The position numbers were made by a program, and so were the translations under genes. From Petrolisthes cinctipes (lineage: Eukaryota; Arthropoda; Malacostraca; Decapoda; Porcellanidae): 64,000 nucleotides of DNA. Below are positions 42,433 through 54,800 of the stretch, piece after piece. The stretch is taken from positions 2,232,001-2,296,000 of the forward strand of contig JAWQEG010000474.1 of NCBI GenBank assembly GCA_033782935.1, read 5' to 3'. Each line of letters begins with the position of its first letter. Positions within the stretch are counted from its first letter, which is position 1. Under the pieces are notes generated by a model. It was not told the DNA's origin. It made no database searches and saw only the letters and a list, made by a program, of their open reading frames with translations.

Positions 42433-42811
42433 AGTGCATTTGTCGCGGCTTCTAGCCGCTTAAATTGTATTTATTGGTTTGTGAAACCAGTACAGCTTCT
42501 ACTGTCCCACCCACCTCCCGATGCGGCAGACACTCACTTCTTTCTCATTGGAGTGGACGAGCGGTATTCAGCGGAGGAGGGGCTTAATACCTCACCTCAC
42601 CACCTCCAGGTGGCTCCACTATCAGTACAGCGCCAGATTTGAATTTTATTTACTTCTGATGAACGTCACGGAATTGACCCTTCCAACCCAGATTATGCCT
42701 ACACGGGGCCTGGGCTTGTGAAGGGGCCTATTCTATAGCAACCAGCTGTACTGGTTTCACAAACCAATAAATACAATTTAAGCGGCTAGAAGCCGCGACA
42801 AATGCACTATT
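42433..42811. repeat. Nested inverted-repeat module at the right end of DIRS copy B
   Basis: 42433-42497 and 42744-42808 are 65-bp inverted repeats, which include the hairpin GCGGCTTCTAGCCGC and the GTGAAACCAG terminal word. Between them, roughly 42547-42743 is the reverse complement of the left leader of copy B (about 35376-35570). This resembles the complementary region that DIRS elements use for circular-junction synthesis, but it lies outside the right terminus. It could instead be a separate small non-autonomous element. Confidence 0.75.
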
Positions 42812-45800
42812 TTGGGGTCCCAGAAGCAATCTGTACATGCCTACTCAGTGCTAGAATATTTTCAAAATATAGGCTCAAAACATGCTAAAAATCGATATTT
42901 TAGGTGCGTAAAGGCGATATCTCAAATTCAGTCTCAAAACACCCGACAATTCGATATTTAGGGGTCCCAGAAGCAATCTGTTCATGCGTACTCCGTGTTA
43001 GAGTATTTTCAAAATACAGGCCCAAAACATGCTCAAAATCGATGTTTTAGGTGCCCAAAAGTCGATAGGTGCATGCATCTTCAGTACCCGTTTATATCTC
43101 AAATTCAGGCTCAAAACACCCGAAAATTCGATATTTTGGGGTCCCAGAAGCGATCTGTACATGCCTACTCCGTGTTAGAGTATTTTCAAAATACAGGACC
43201 AAAACATGCTCAAAATCGATGTTTTAGGTGCCCAAAAGTCGATATGTGCATGCATCTTCTGTACCCGTTTATATCTCAAATTCAGGCTCAAATCAACCGA
43301 AAATTCAATATTTTGGGGTCCCAGAAGCAATCTGTACATGCCTACTCAGTGCTAGAATATTTTCAAAATATAGGCTCAAAACATGCTAAAAATCGATATT
43401 TTAGGTGCGTAAAGGCGATATCTCAAATTCAGTCCCAAAACACCCGAAAATTCGATATTTAGGGGTCCCAGAAGCGATCTGTACATGCTTACTCCGTGTT
43501 AAAGTATTTTCAAAATACAGGCCCAAAACATGCTCAAAATCGATGTTTTAGGTGCCCAAAAGTCGATATGTGCATGCATCTTCAGTACCCGTTTATATCT
43601 CAAATTCTGGCCCTAAACACCCAAATATTCGATATTTTGGGGTCCCAGAAGCGATCTGTACATGCCTACTCAGTGCTAGAATGTTTTCAAAATATATTCT
43701 CAAAACATGCTCATAATCGATATTTTTGGTGCCCAAAGTCAATATGTGCATGTATCTTCTGTACCCGTTTATATCTCAAAGTCAGGCTCAAAACACCCGA
43801 AAATTCAATATTTTGGGGTCCCAGAAGCAATCTGTACATGCCTACTCAGTGCTAGAATATTTTCAAAATATAGGCTAAAAACATGCTAAAAATCGACATT
43901 TTAGGTGCCAAAAAATCGATATCTCAAATTCAGTCCCAAAACACCCGAAAATTCGATATTTAGAGGTCCCAGAAGGTATCTGTACATGCCTACTCAGTGT
44001 TAGAGTATTTTCAAAATTCAGGCCCAAAACATGCTGAAAATCGATATTTTTGGTGCCCAAACTCAATATGTGCATGTATCTTCTGTACCCGTTTATATCT
44101 CAAATTCAGGGTCAAAACACCCGAAAATTCAACATTTTGGGGTCCCAGAAGCAATCTGTACATGCCTACTCAGTGCTAGAATATTTTCAAAATATAGGCT
44201 AAAAACATGCTAAATATCGATCTTTTAGGTGCCAAAAAGTTGATATCTCAAATTCAGTCCCAAAACACCCTAAAATTCGATATTTAGGGGTCCCAGAAGC
44301 GATCTGTACATGCCTACTCCGTGTTAGAGTATTTTCAAAATACATGTTCAAAACATACTGAAAATCGATCTTTTAGGTGCACAAAAGTCGATATGTGCAT
44401 GCATCTTCAGTACCCGTTTATATCTCAAATTCAGGCTCAAAACACCCGAAAATTCAATATTTTGGGGTCCCAGAAGCAATCTGTACATGCCTACTCAGTG
44501 TTAGAGTATTTTCAAAATACAGGCCCAAAACATGCTGAAAATCGATATTTTAGATGCCCAAAGTCAATATGTGCATGTATCTTCTGTAACCTTTTATATC
44601 TCAAATTCAATCCCAAAACACCCGAAAATTCAATATTTTGGGGTCCCAGAAGCAATCTGTACATGCCTACACAGTGCTAGAATATTTTCAAAATATAGGC
44701 TAAAAACATGCTAAAAATCGACATTTTAGGTGCCAAAAAATCGATATCTCAAATTCAGTCCCAAAACACCCGAAAATTCGATATTTAGAGGTCCCAGAAG
44801 GTATCTGTACATGCCTACTCCGTGTTAGAGTATTTTCAAAATACAGGCCAAAAACATACTGAAAATCGATCTTTTAGGTGCCCAAAAGTCGATATGTGCA
44901 TGCATCTTCTGTACCCGTTTATATCTCAAATTCTGGCCCTAAACACCCAAAAATTCGATATTTTGTGGTCCCAGAAGCGATCTGTACATGCCTACTCCGT
45001 GTTAGAGTATTTTCAAAATACAGGCCCAAAACATGCTGAAAATCGATATTTTTGGTGCCCAAAGTCAATATGTGCATGTATCTTCTGTACCCGTTTATAT
45101 CTCAAATTCAGGCTCAAAACACCCGTAAATTCAATATTTTGGGGTCCCAGAAGCAATCTGTACATGCCTACTCAGTGCTAGAATATTTTCAAAATATAGG
45201 CTAAAAACATGCTAAAAATCGATATTTTAGGTGCCAAAAAGTCGATATCTCAAATTCAGTCCCAAAACACCCGAAAATTCGATATTTAGGGGTCCCAGAA
45301 GGTATCTGTACATGCCTACTCCGTGTTAGAGTATTTTCAAAATACATGCTCAAAACATACTGAAAATCAATCTTTTAGGTGCACAAAAGTCGATATGTGC
45401 ATGCATCTTCAGTACCCGTTTATATCTCAAATTCAGGCTCAAAACACCCGAAAATTCAATATTTTGGGGTCCCAGAAGCAATCTGTACATGCCTACTCAG
45501 TGTTAGAGTATTTTCAAAATACAGGCCCAAAACATGCTGAAAATCGATATTTTAGATGCCCAAAGTCAATATGTGCATGTATCTTCTGTACCCGTTTATA
45601 TCTCAAATTCAGGCTCAAAACACCCGAAAATTCAACATTTTGGGGTCCCAGAAGCAATCTGTACATGCCTACTCAGTGCTAGAATATTTTCAAAATATAG
45701 GCTAAAAACATGCTAAATATCGATCTTTTAGGTGCCAAAAAGTCGATATCTCAAATTCAGTCCCAAAACACCCGAAAATTCGATATTTAGGGGTCCCAGA

Positions 45801-48800
45801 AGCGATCTGTACATGCCTACTCCGTGTTAGAGTATTTTCAAAATACATGCTCAAAACATACTGAAAATCGATCTTTTAGGTGCACAAAAGTCGATATGTG
45901 CATGCATCTTGGGTACCCGTTTATATCTCAAATTCAGGCTCAAAACACCCGAAAATTCAATATTTTGGGGTCCCAGAAGCAATCTGTACATGCTTACACA
46001 GTACTAGAATATTTTCAAAATATAGGCTAAAAACATGCTAAAAATCGACATTTTAGGTGCCAAAAAATCGATATCTCAAATTCAGTCCCAAAACACCCGA
46101 AAATTCGATATTTAGAGGTCCCAGAAGGTATCTGTACATGCCTACTCCGTGTTAGAGTATTTTTAAAATACAGGCCAAAAACATACTGAAAATCGATCTT
46201 TTAGGTGCCCAAAAGTCGATATGTGCATGCATCTTCTGTACCCGTTTATATCTCAAATTCTGGCCCTAAACACCCGAAAATTCGATATTTTGGGGTCCCA
46301 GAAGCGATCTGTACATGCCTACTCCGTGTTAGAGTATTTTCAAAATTCAGGCCCAAAACATGCTGAAAATCGATATTTTTGGTGCCCAAAGTCAATATGT
46401 GCATGTATCTTCTGTACCCGTTTATATCTCAAATTCAGGCTCAAAACACCCGAAAATTCAATATTTTGGGGTCCCAGAAGCAATCTGTACAGTGCTAGAA
46501 TATTTTCAAAATATAGGCTAAAAACATGCTAAAAATCGATCTTTTAGGTGCCAAAAAGTCGATATCTCAAATTCAGTCCCAAAACACCCGAAAATTCGAT
46601 ATTTAGGGGTCCCAGAAGCGATCTGCACATGCCTACTCCGTGTTAGAGTATTTTCAAAATACAGGCCAAAAACATACTGAAAATCGATCTTTTAGGTGCC
46701 CAAAAGTCGATATGTGCATGCATCTTCTGTACCCGTTTATATCTCAAATTCTGGCCCTAAACACCCGAAAATTCGATATTTTGTGGTCCCAGAAGCGATC
46801 TGTACATGCCTACTCCGTGTTAGAGTATTTTCAAAATACAGGCCCAAAACATGCTGAAAATCGATATTTTTGGTGCCCAAAGTCAATATGTGCATGTATC
46901 TTCTGTACCCGTTTATATCTCAAATTCAGGCTCAAAACACCCGTAAATTCAATATTTTGGGGTCCCAGAAGCAATCTGTACATGCCTACTCAGTGCTAGA
47001 ATATTTTCAAAATATAGGCTAAAAATATGCTAAAAATCGATATTTTAGGTGCCAAAAAGTCGATATCTCAAATTCAGTCCCAAAACACCCGAAAATTCGA
47101 TATTTAGGGGTCCCAGAAGGTATCTGTACATGCCTACTCCGTGTTAGAGTATTTTCAAAATACATGCTCAAAACATACTGAAAATCAATCTTTTAGGTGC
47201 ACAAAAGTCGATATGTGCATGCATCTTCAGTACCCGTTTATATCTCAAATTCAGGCTCAAAACACCCGAAAATTCAATATTTTGGGGTCCCAGAAGCAAT
47301 CTGTACATGCCTACTCAGTGTTAGAGTATTTTCAAAATACAGGCCCAAAACATGCTGAAAATCGATATTTTAGATGCCCAAAGTCAATATGTGCATGTAT
47401 CTTCTGTACCCGTTTATATCTCAAATTCAGGCTCAAAACACCCGAAAATTCAACATTTTGGGGTCCCAGAAGCAATCTGTACATGCCTACTCAGTGCTAG
47501 AATATTTTCAAAATATAGGCTAAAAACATGCTAAAAATCGATCTTTTAGGTGCCAAAAAGTCGATATCTCAAATTCAGTCCCAAAACACCCGAAAATTCG
47601 ATATTTAGGGGTCCCAGAAGCGATCTGCACATGCCTACTCCGTGTTAGAGTATTTTCAAAATACATGCTCAAAACATACTGAAAATCGATCTTTTAGGTG
47701 CACAAAAGTCGATATGTGCATGCATCTTCAGTACCCGTTTATATCTCAAATTCAGGCTCAAAACACCCGAAAATTCAATATTTTGGGGTCCCAAAAGCAA
47801 TCTGTACATGCCTACTCAGTGTTAGAGTATTTTCAAAATACAGGCCCAAAACATGCTGAAAATCGATATTTTAGATGCCAAAAGTCAATATGTGCATGTA
47901 TCTTCTGTACCCGTTTATATCTCAAATTCAGGCTCAAAACACCCGAAAATTCAATATTTTGGGGTCCCAAAAGCAATCTGTACATGCCTACACAGTGCTA
48001 GAATATTTTCAAAATATAGGCTAAAAACATGCTAAAAATCGACATTTTAGGTGCCAAAAAATCGATATCTCAAATTCAGTCCCAAAACACCCGAAAATTC
48101 GATATTTAGAGGTCCCAGAAGGTATCTGTACATGCCTACTCCGTGTTAGAGTATTTTCAAAATACAGGCCAAAAACATACTGAAAATCGATCTTTTAGGT
48201 GCCCAAAAGTCGATATGTGCATGCATCTTCTGTACCCGTTTATATCTCAAATTCAGGCTCAAAACACCCGAAAATTCAATATTTTGGGGTCCCAGAAGCA
48301 ATCTGTACATGCCTACTCAGTGTTAGAATATTTTCAAAATATAGGCTCAAAACATGCTAAAAATCGATATTTTAGGTGCGTAAAGTGGATATCTCAAATT
48401 CAGTCTCAAAACACCCGACAATTCGATATTTAGGGGTCCCAGAAGCAATCTGTTCATGCGTACTCCGTGTTAGAGTATTTTCAAAATACAGGCCCAAAAC
48501 ATGCTCAAAATCGATGTTTTAGGTGCCCAAAAGTCGATAGGTGCATGCATCTTCAGTACCCGTTTATATCTCAAATTCAGGCTCAAAACATCCGAAAATT
48601 CGATATTTTGGGGTCCCAGAAGCGATCTGTACATGCCTACTCCGTGTTAGATTATTTTCAAAATACAGGCCCAAAACATGCTCAAAATCGATGTTTTAGG
48701 TGCCCAAAAGTCGATATGTGCATGCATCTTCAGTACCCGTTTATATCTCAAATTTAGGCTCAAAACACCCGAAAATTCGATATTTTGGGGTCCCAGAAGC

Positions 48801-51800
48801 GATCTGTACATGCCTACTCAGTGCTAGAATATTTTAAAAATGTAGGCTCAAAACATGCTAAAAATCAATATTTTAGGTGCGTAAAGGCGATATCTCAAAT
48901 TCAGTCCCAAAACACCCAAAAATTCGATATTTAGGGCTCCCTGAAGCGATCTGTACATGCGTACTCCGTGTTAGAGTATTTTCAAAATACAGGCCCAAAA
49001 CATGCTCAAAATCGATGTTTTAGGTGCCCAAAAGTCGATATGTGCATGCATCTTCAGTACCCGTTTATATCTCAAATTCAGGCTCAAAACACCCGAAAAT
49101 TCGATATTTTGGGGTCCCAGAAGCGATCTGTACATGCCTACTCCGTGTTAGAGTATGTTCAAATTACAGGCCCATAACATACTGAAAATCGATATTTTAG
49201 ATGCCCAAAGTCAATATGTGCATGTATCTTCTGTACCCGTTCATATCTCAAATTCAGGCTCAAATCACCCGAAAATTCAATATTTTGGGGTCCCAGAAGC
49301 AATCTGTACATGCCTACTCAGTGTTAGAATATTTTCAAAATATAGGCTCAAAACATGCTAAAAATCGATATTTTAGGTGCGTAAAAGCGATATCTCAAAT
49401 TCAGTCCCAAAACACCCGAAAATTCGATATTTAGGGGTCCCAGAAGCGATCTGTACATGCTTACTCCGTGTTAAAGTATTTTCAAAATACAGGCCCAAAA
49501 CATGCTCAAAATCGATGTTTTAGGTGCCCAAAAGTCGATATGTGCATGCATCTTCAGTACACGTTTATATCTCAAATTCTGGCCCTAAACACCCGAATAT
49601 TCGATATTTTGGGGTCCCAGAAGCGATCTGTACATGCCTACTCCGTGTTAGAGTATTTTCAAAATTCAGGCCCAAAACATGCTGAAAATCGATATTTTTG
49701 GTGCCCAAAGTCAATATGTGCATGTATCTTCTGTACCCGTTTATATCTCAAATTCAGGCTCAAAACACCCGAAAATTAAATATTTTGGGGTCCCAGAAGC
49801 AATCTGTACATGCCTACTCCGTGTTAGAGTATTTTCAAAATACATGCTCAAAACATACTGAAAATCGATCTTTTAGGTGCACAAAAGTCGATATGTGCAT
49901 GCATCTTCAGTACCCGTTTATATCTCAAATTCAGGCTCAAAACACCCGAAAATTCAATATTTTGGGGTCCCAGAAGCAATCTGTACATGCCTACTCAGTG
50001 TTAGAGTATTTTCAAAATACAGGCCCAAAACATGCTGAAAATCGATATTTTAGATACCCAAAGTCAATATGTGCATGTATCTTCTGTAACCTTTTATATC
50101 TCAAATTCAGGCCCAAAACACCCGAAAATTCAATATTTTGGGGTCCCAGAAGCAATCTGTACATGCCTACACAGTGCTAGAATATTTTCAAAATATAGGC
50201 TAAAAACATGTTAAAAATCGACATTTTAGGTGCCAAAAAATCGATATCTCAAATTCAGTCCCAAAACACCCGAAAATTCGATATTTAGAGGTCCCAGAAG
50301 GTATCTGTACATGCCTACTCCGTGTTAGAGTATTTTCAAAATACAGGCCAAAAACATGCTCAAAATCGATGTTTTAGGTGCCCAAAAGTCGATATGTGCA
50401 TGCATCTTCAGTACCCGTTTATATCTCAAATTCAGGCTCAAAACACCCGAAAATTCGATATTTTGGGGTCCCAGAAGCGATCTGTACATGCCTACTCAGT
50501 GCTAGAATATTTTAAAAATATAGGCTCAAAACATGCTAAAAATCAATATTTTAGGTGCGTAAAGGCGATATCTCAAATTCAGTCCCAAAACACCCGAAAA
50601 TTCGATATTTAGGGCTCCCAGAAGCGATCTGTACATGCGTACTCCGTGTTAGAGTATTTTCAAAATACAGGCCCAAAACATGCTCAAAATCGATGTTTTA
50701 GGTGCCCAAAAGTCGATATGTGCATGCATCTTCAGTACCCGTTTATATCTCAAATTCAGGCTCAAAACACCCGAAAATTCGATATTTTGGGGTCCCAGAA
50801 GCGATCTGTACATGCCTACTCCGTGTTAGAGTATGTTCAAAATACAGGCCCAAAACATGCTGAAAATCGATATTTTAGATGCCCAAAGTCAATATGTGCA
50901 TGTATCTTCTGTACCCGTTCATATCTCAAATTCAGGCTCAAATCACCCGAAAATTCAATATTTTGGGGTCCCAGAAGCAATCTGTACATAGTGCTAGAAT
51001 ATTTTCAAAATATAGGCTCAAAACATGCTAAAAATCGATATTTTAGGTGCGTAAAGGCGATATCTCAAATTCAGTCCCAAAACACCCGAAAATTCGATAT
51101 TTAGGGGTCCCAGAAGCGATCTGTACATGCTTACTCCGTGTTAAAGTATTTTCAAAATACAGGCCCAAAACATGCTCAAAATCGATGTTTTAGGTGCCCA
51201 AAAGTCGATATGTGCATGCATCTTCAGTACCCGTTTATATCTCAAATTCTGGCCCTAAACACCCGAATATTCGATATTTTGGGGTCCCAGAAGCGATCTG
51301 TACATGCCTACTCCGTGTTAGAGTATTTTCAAAATTCAGGCCCAAAACATGCTGAAAATCGATATTTTTGGTGCCCAAAGTCAATATGTGCATGTATCTT
51401 CTGTACCCGTTTATATCTCAAATTCAGGCTCAAAACACCCGAAAATTCAATATTTTGGGGTCCCAGAAGCAATCTGTACATGCCTACTCAGTGCTAGAAT
51501 ATTTTCAAAATATAGGCTAAAAACATGCTAAAAATCGACATTTTAGGTGCCGAAAAATCGATATCTCAAATTCAGTCCCAAAACACCCGAAAATTCGATA
51601 TTTAGAGGTCCCAGAAGGTATCTGTACATGCCTACTCAGTGTTAGAGTATTTTCAAAATTCAGGACCAAAACATGCTGAAAATCGATATTTTTGGTGCCC
51701 AAAGTCAATATGTGCATGTATCTTCTGTACCCGTTTATATCTCAAATTCAGGCTCAAAACACCCGAAAATTCAACATTTTGGGGTCCCAGAAGCAATCTG

Positions 51801-54800
51801 TACATGCCTACTCAGTGCTAGAATATTTTCAAAATATAGGCTAAAAACATGCTAAATATCGATCTTTTAGGTGCCAAAAAGTCGATATCTCAAATTCAGT
51901 CCCAAAACACCCTAAAATTCGATATTTAGGGGTCCCAGAAGCGATCTGTACATGCCTACTCCGTGTTAGAGTATTTTCAAAATACATGCTCAAAACATAC
52001 TGAAAATCGATCTTTTAGGTGCACAAAAGTCGATATGTGCATGCATCTTCAGTACCCGTTTATATCTCAAATTCAGGCTCAAAACACCCGAAAATTCAAT
52101 ATTTTGGGGTCCCAGAAGCAATCTGTACATGCCTACTCAGTGTTAGAGTATTTTCAAAATACAGGCCCAAAACATGCTGAAAATCGATATTTTAGATGCC
52201 CAAAGTCAATATGTGCATGTATCTTCTGTAACCTTTTATATCTCAAATTCAGGCCCAAAACACCCGAAAATTCAATATTTTGGGGTCCCAGAAGCAATCT
52301 GTACATGCCTACACAGTGCTAGAATATTTTCAAAATATAGGCTAAAAACATGCTAAAAATCGACATTTTAGGTGCCAAAAAATCGATATCTCAAATTCAG
52401 TCCCAAAACACCCGAAAATTCGATATTTAGAGGTCCCAGAAGGTATCTGTACATGCCTACTCCGTGTTAGAGTATTTTCAAAATACAGGCCAAAAACATA
52501 CTGAAAATCGATCTTTTAGGTGCCCAAAAGTCGATATGTGTATGCATCTTCTGCACCCGTTTATATCTCAAATTCTGGCCCTAAACACCCGAAAATTCGA
52601 TATTTTGTGGTCCCAGAAGCGATCTGTACATGCCTACTCCGTGTTAGAGTATTTTCAAAATACAGGCCCAAAACATGCTGAAAATCGATATTTTTGGTGC
52701 CCAAAGTCAATATGTGCATGTATCTTCTGTACCCGTTTATATCTCAAATTCAGGCTCAAAACACCCGAAAATTCAACATTTTGGGGTCCCAGAAGCAATC
52801 TGTAAATGCCTACTCAGTGCTAGAATATTTTCAATATATAGGCTAAAAACATGCTAAATATCGATCTTTTAGGTGCCAAAAAGTCGATATCTCAAATTCA
52901 GTCCCAAAACACCCGAAAATTCGATATTTAGGGGTCCCAGAAGCGATCTGTACATGCCTACTCCGTGTTAGAGTATTTTCAAAATACATGCTCAAAACAT
53001 ACTGAAAATCGATCTTTTAGGTGCACAAAAGTCGATATGTGCATGCATCTTGGGTACCCGTTTATATCTCAAATTCAGGCTCAAAACACCCGAAAATTCA
53101 ATATTTTGGGGTCCCAGAAGCAATCTGTACATGCCTACTCAGTGTTAGAGTATTTTCAAAATACAGGCCCAAAACATGCTGAAAATCGATATTTTAGATG
53201 CCCAAAGTCAATATGTGCATGTATCTTCTGTACCCGTTTATATTTCAAATTCAGGCTCAAAACACCCGAAAATTCAATATTTTGGGGTCCCAGAAGCAAT
53301 CTGTACATGCCTACACAGTACTAGAATATTTTCAAAATATAGGCTAAAAACATGCTAAAAATCGACATTTTAGGTGCCAAAAAATCGATATCTCAAATTC
53401 AGTCCCAAAACACCCGAAAATTCGATATTTAGAGGTCCCAGAAGGTATCTGTACATGCCTACTCCGTGTTAGAGTATTTTTAAAATACAGGCCAAAAACA
53501 TACTGAAAATCGATCTTTTAGGTGCCCAAAAGTCGATATGTGCATGCATCTTCTGTACCCGTTTATATCTCAAATTCTGGCCCTAAACACCCGAAAATTC
53601 GATATTTTGGGGTCCCAGAAGTGATCTGTACATGCCTACTCCGTGTTAGAGTATTTTCAAAATTCAGGCCCAAAACATGCTGAAAATCGATATTTTTGGT
53701 GCCCAAAGTCAATATGTGCATGTATCTTCTGTACCCGTTTATATCTCAAATTCAGGCTCAAAACACCCGAAAATTCAATATTTTGGGGTCCCAGAAGCAA
53801 TCTGTACAGTGCTAGAATATTTTCAAAATATAGGTTAAAAACATGCTAAAAATCGATCTTTTAGGTGCCAAAAAGTCGATATCTCAAATTCAGTCCCAAA
53901 ACACCCGAAAATTCGATATTTAGGGGTCCCAGAAGCTATCTGCACATGCCTACTCCGTGTTAGAGTATTTTCAAAATACATGCTCAAAACATACTGAAAA
54001 TCGATCTTTTAGGTGCACAAAAGTCGATATGTGCATGCATCTTGGGTACCCGTTTATATCTCAAATTCAGGCTCAAAACACCCGAAAATTCAATATTTTG
54101 GGGTCCCAGAAGCAATCTGTACATGCCTACTCAGTGTTAGAGTATTTTCAAAATACAGGCCCAAAACATGCTGAAAATCGATATTTTAGATGCCAAAAGT
54201 CAATATGTGCATGTATCTTCTGTACCCGTTTATATCTCAAATTCAGGCTCAAAACACCCGAAAATTCAATATTTTGGGGTCCCAGAAGCAATCTGTACAT
54301 GCCTACTCAGTGCTAGAATATTTTCAAAATATAGGCTAAAAACATGCTAAAAATCGATATTTTAGGTGCCAAAAAGTCGATATCTCAAATTCAGTCCCAA
54401 AACACCCGAAAATTCGATATTTAGGGGTCCCAGAAGGTATCTGTACATGCCTACTCCGTGTTAGAGTATTTTCAAAATACATGCTCAAAACATACTGAAA
54501 ATCAATCTTTTAGGTGCACAAAAGTCGATATGTGCATGCATCTTCAGTACCCGTTTATATCTCAAATTCAGGCTCAAAACACCCGAAAATTCAATATTTT
54601 GGGGTCCCAGAAGCAATCTGTACATGCCTACTCAGTGTTAGAGTATTTTCAAAATACAGGCCCAAAACATGCTGAAAATCGATATTTTAGATGCCCAAAG
54701 TCAATATGTGCATGTATCTTCTGTACCCGTTTATATCTCAAATTCAGGCTCAAAACACCCGAAAATTCAACATTTTGGGGTCCCAGAAGCAATCTGTACA

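Larger units (their letters stand above)
35349..42811 (+). mobile_element. DIRS-type tyrosine-recombinase retrotransposon, copy B, inserted in the satellite
   Basis: A 7.1-kb element lies between perfect 35-bp inverted termini (35349-35383 and 42398-42432), followed by a 380-bp inverted-repeat module to 42811. It carries gag, a pol with reverse transcriptase, RNase H and methyltransferase-like segments, and a tyrosine recombinase, in the order of the DIRS1 group. Both sides abut satellite monomers. The interrupted monomer can be rejoined (CAATATT on the left, TTGGGGTCCC on the right) with no more than about three duplicated bases, as expected for recombinase integration. There is no integrase and no aspartic protease. 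Confidence 0.93.

Noticed and set aside
29680..42811. Reading the two DIRS copies as long direct repeats of one LTR element
   Set aside because: The termini are inverted, there is a tyrosine recombinase and no integrase or protease, so LTR-type (Gypsy/Copia/BEL) does not fit.
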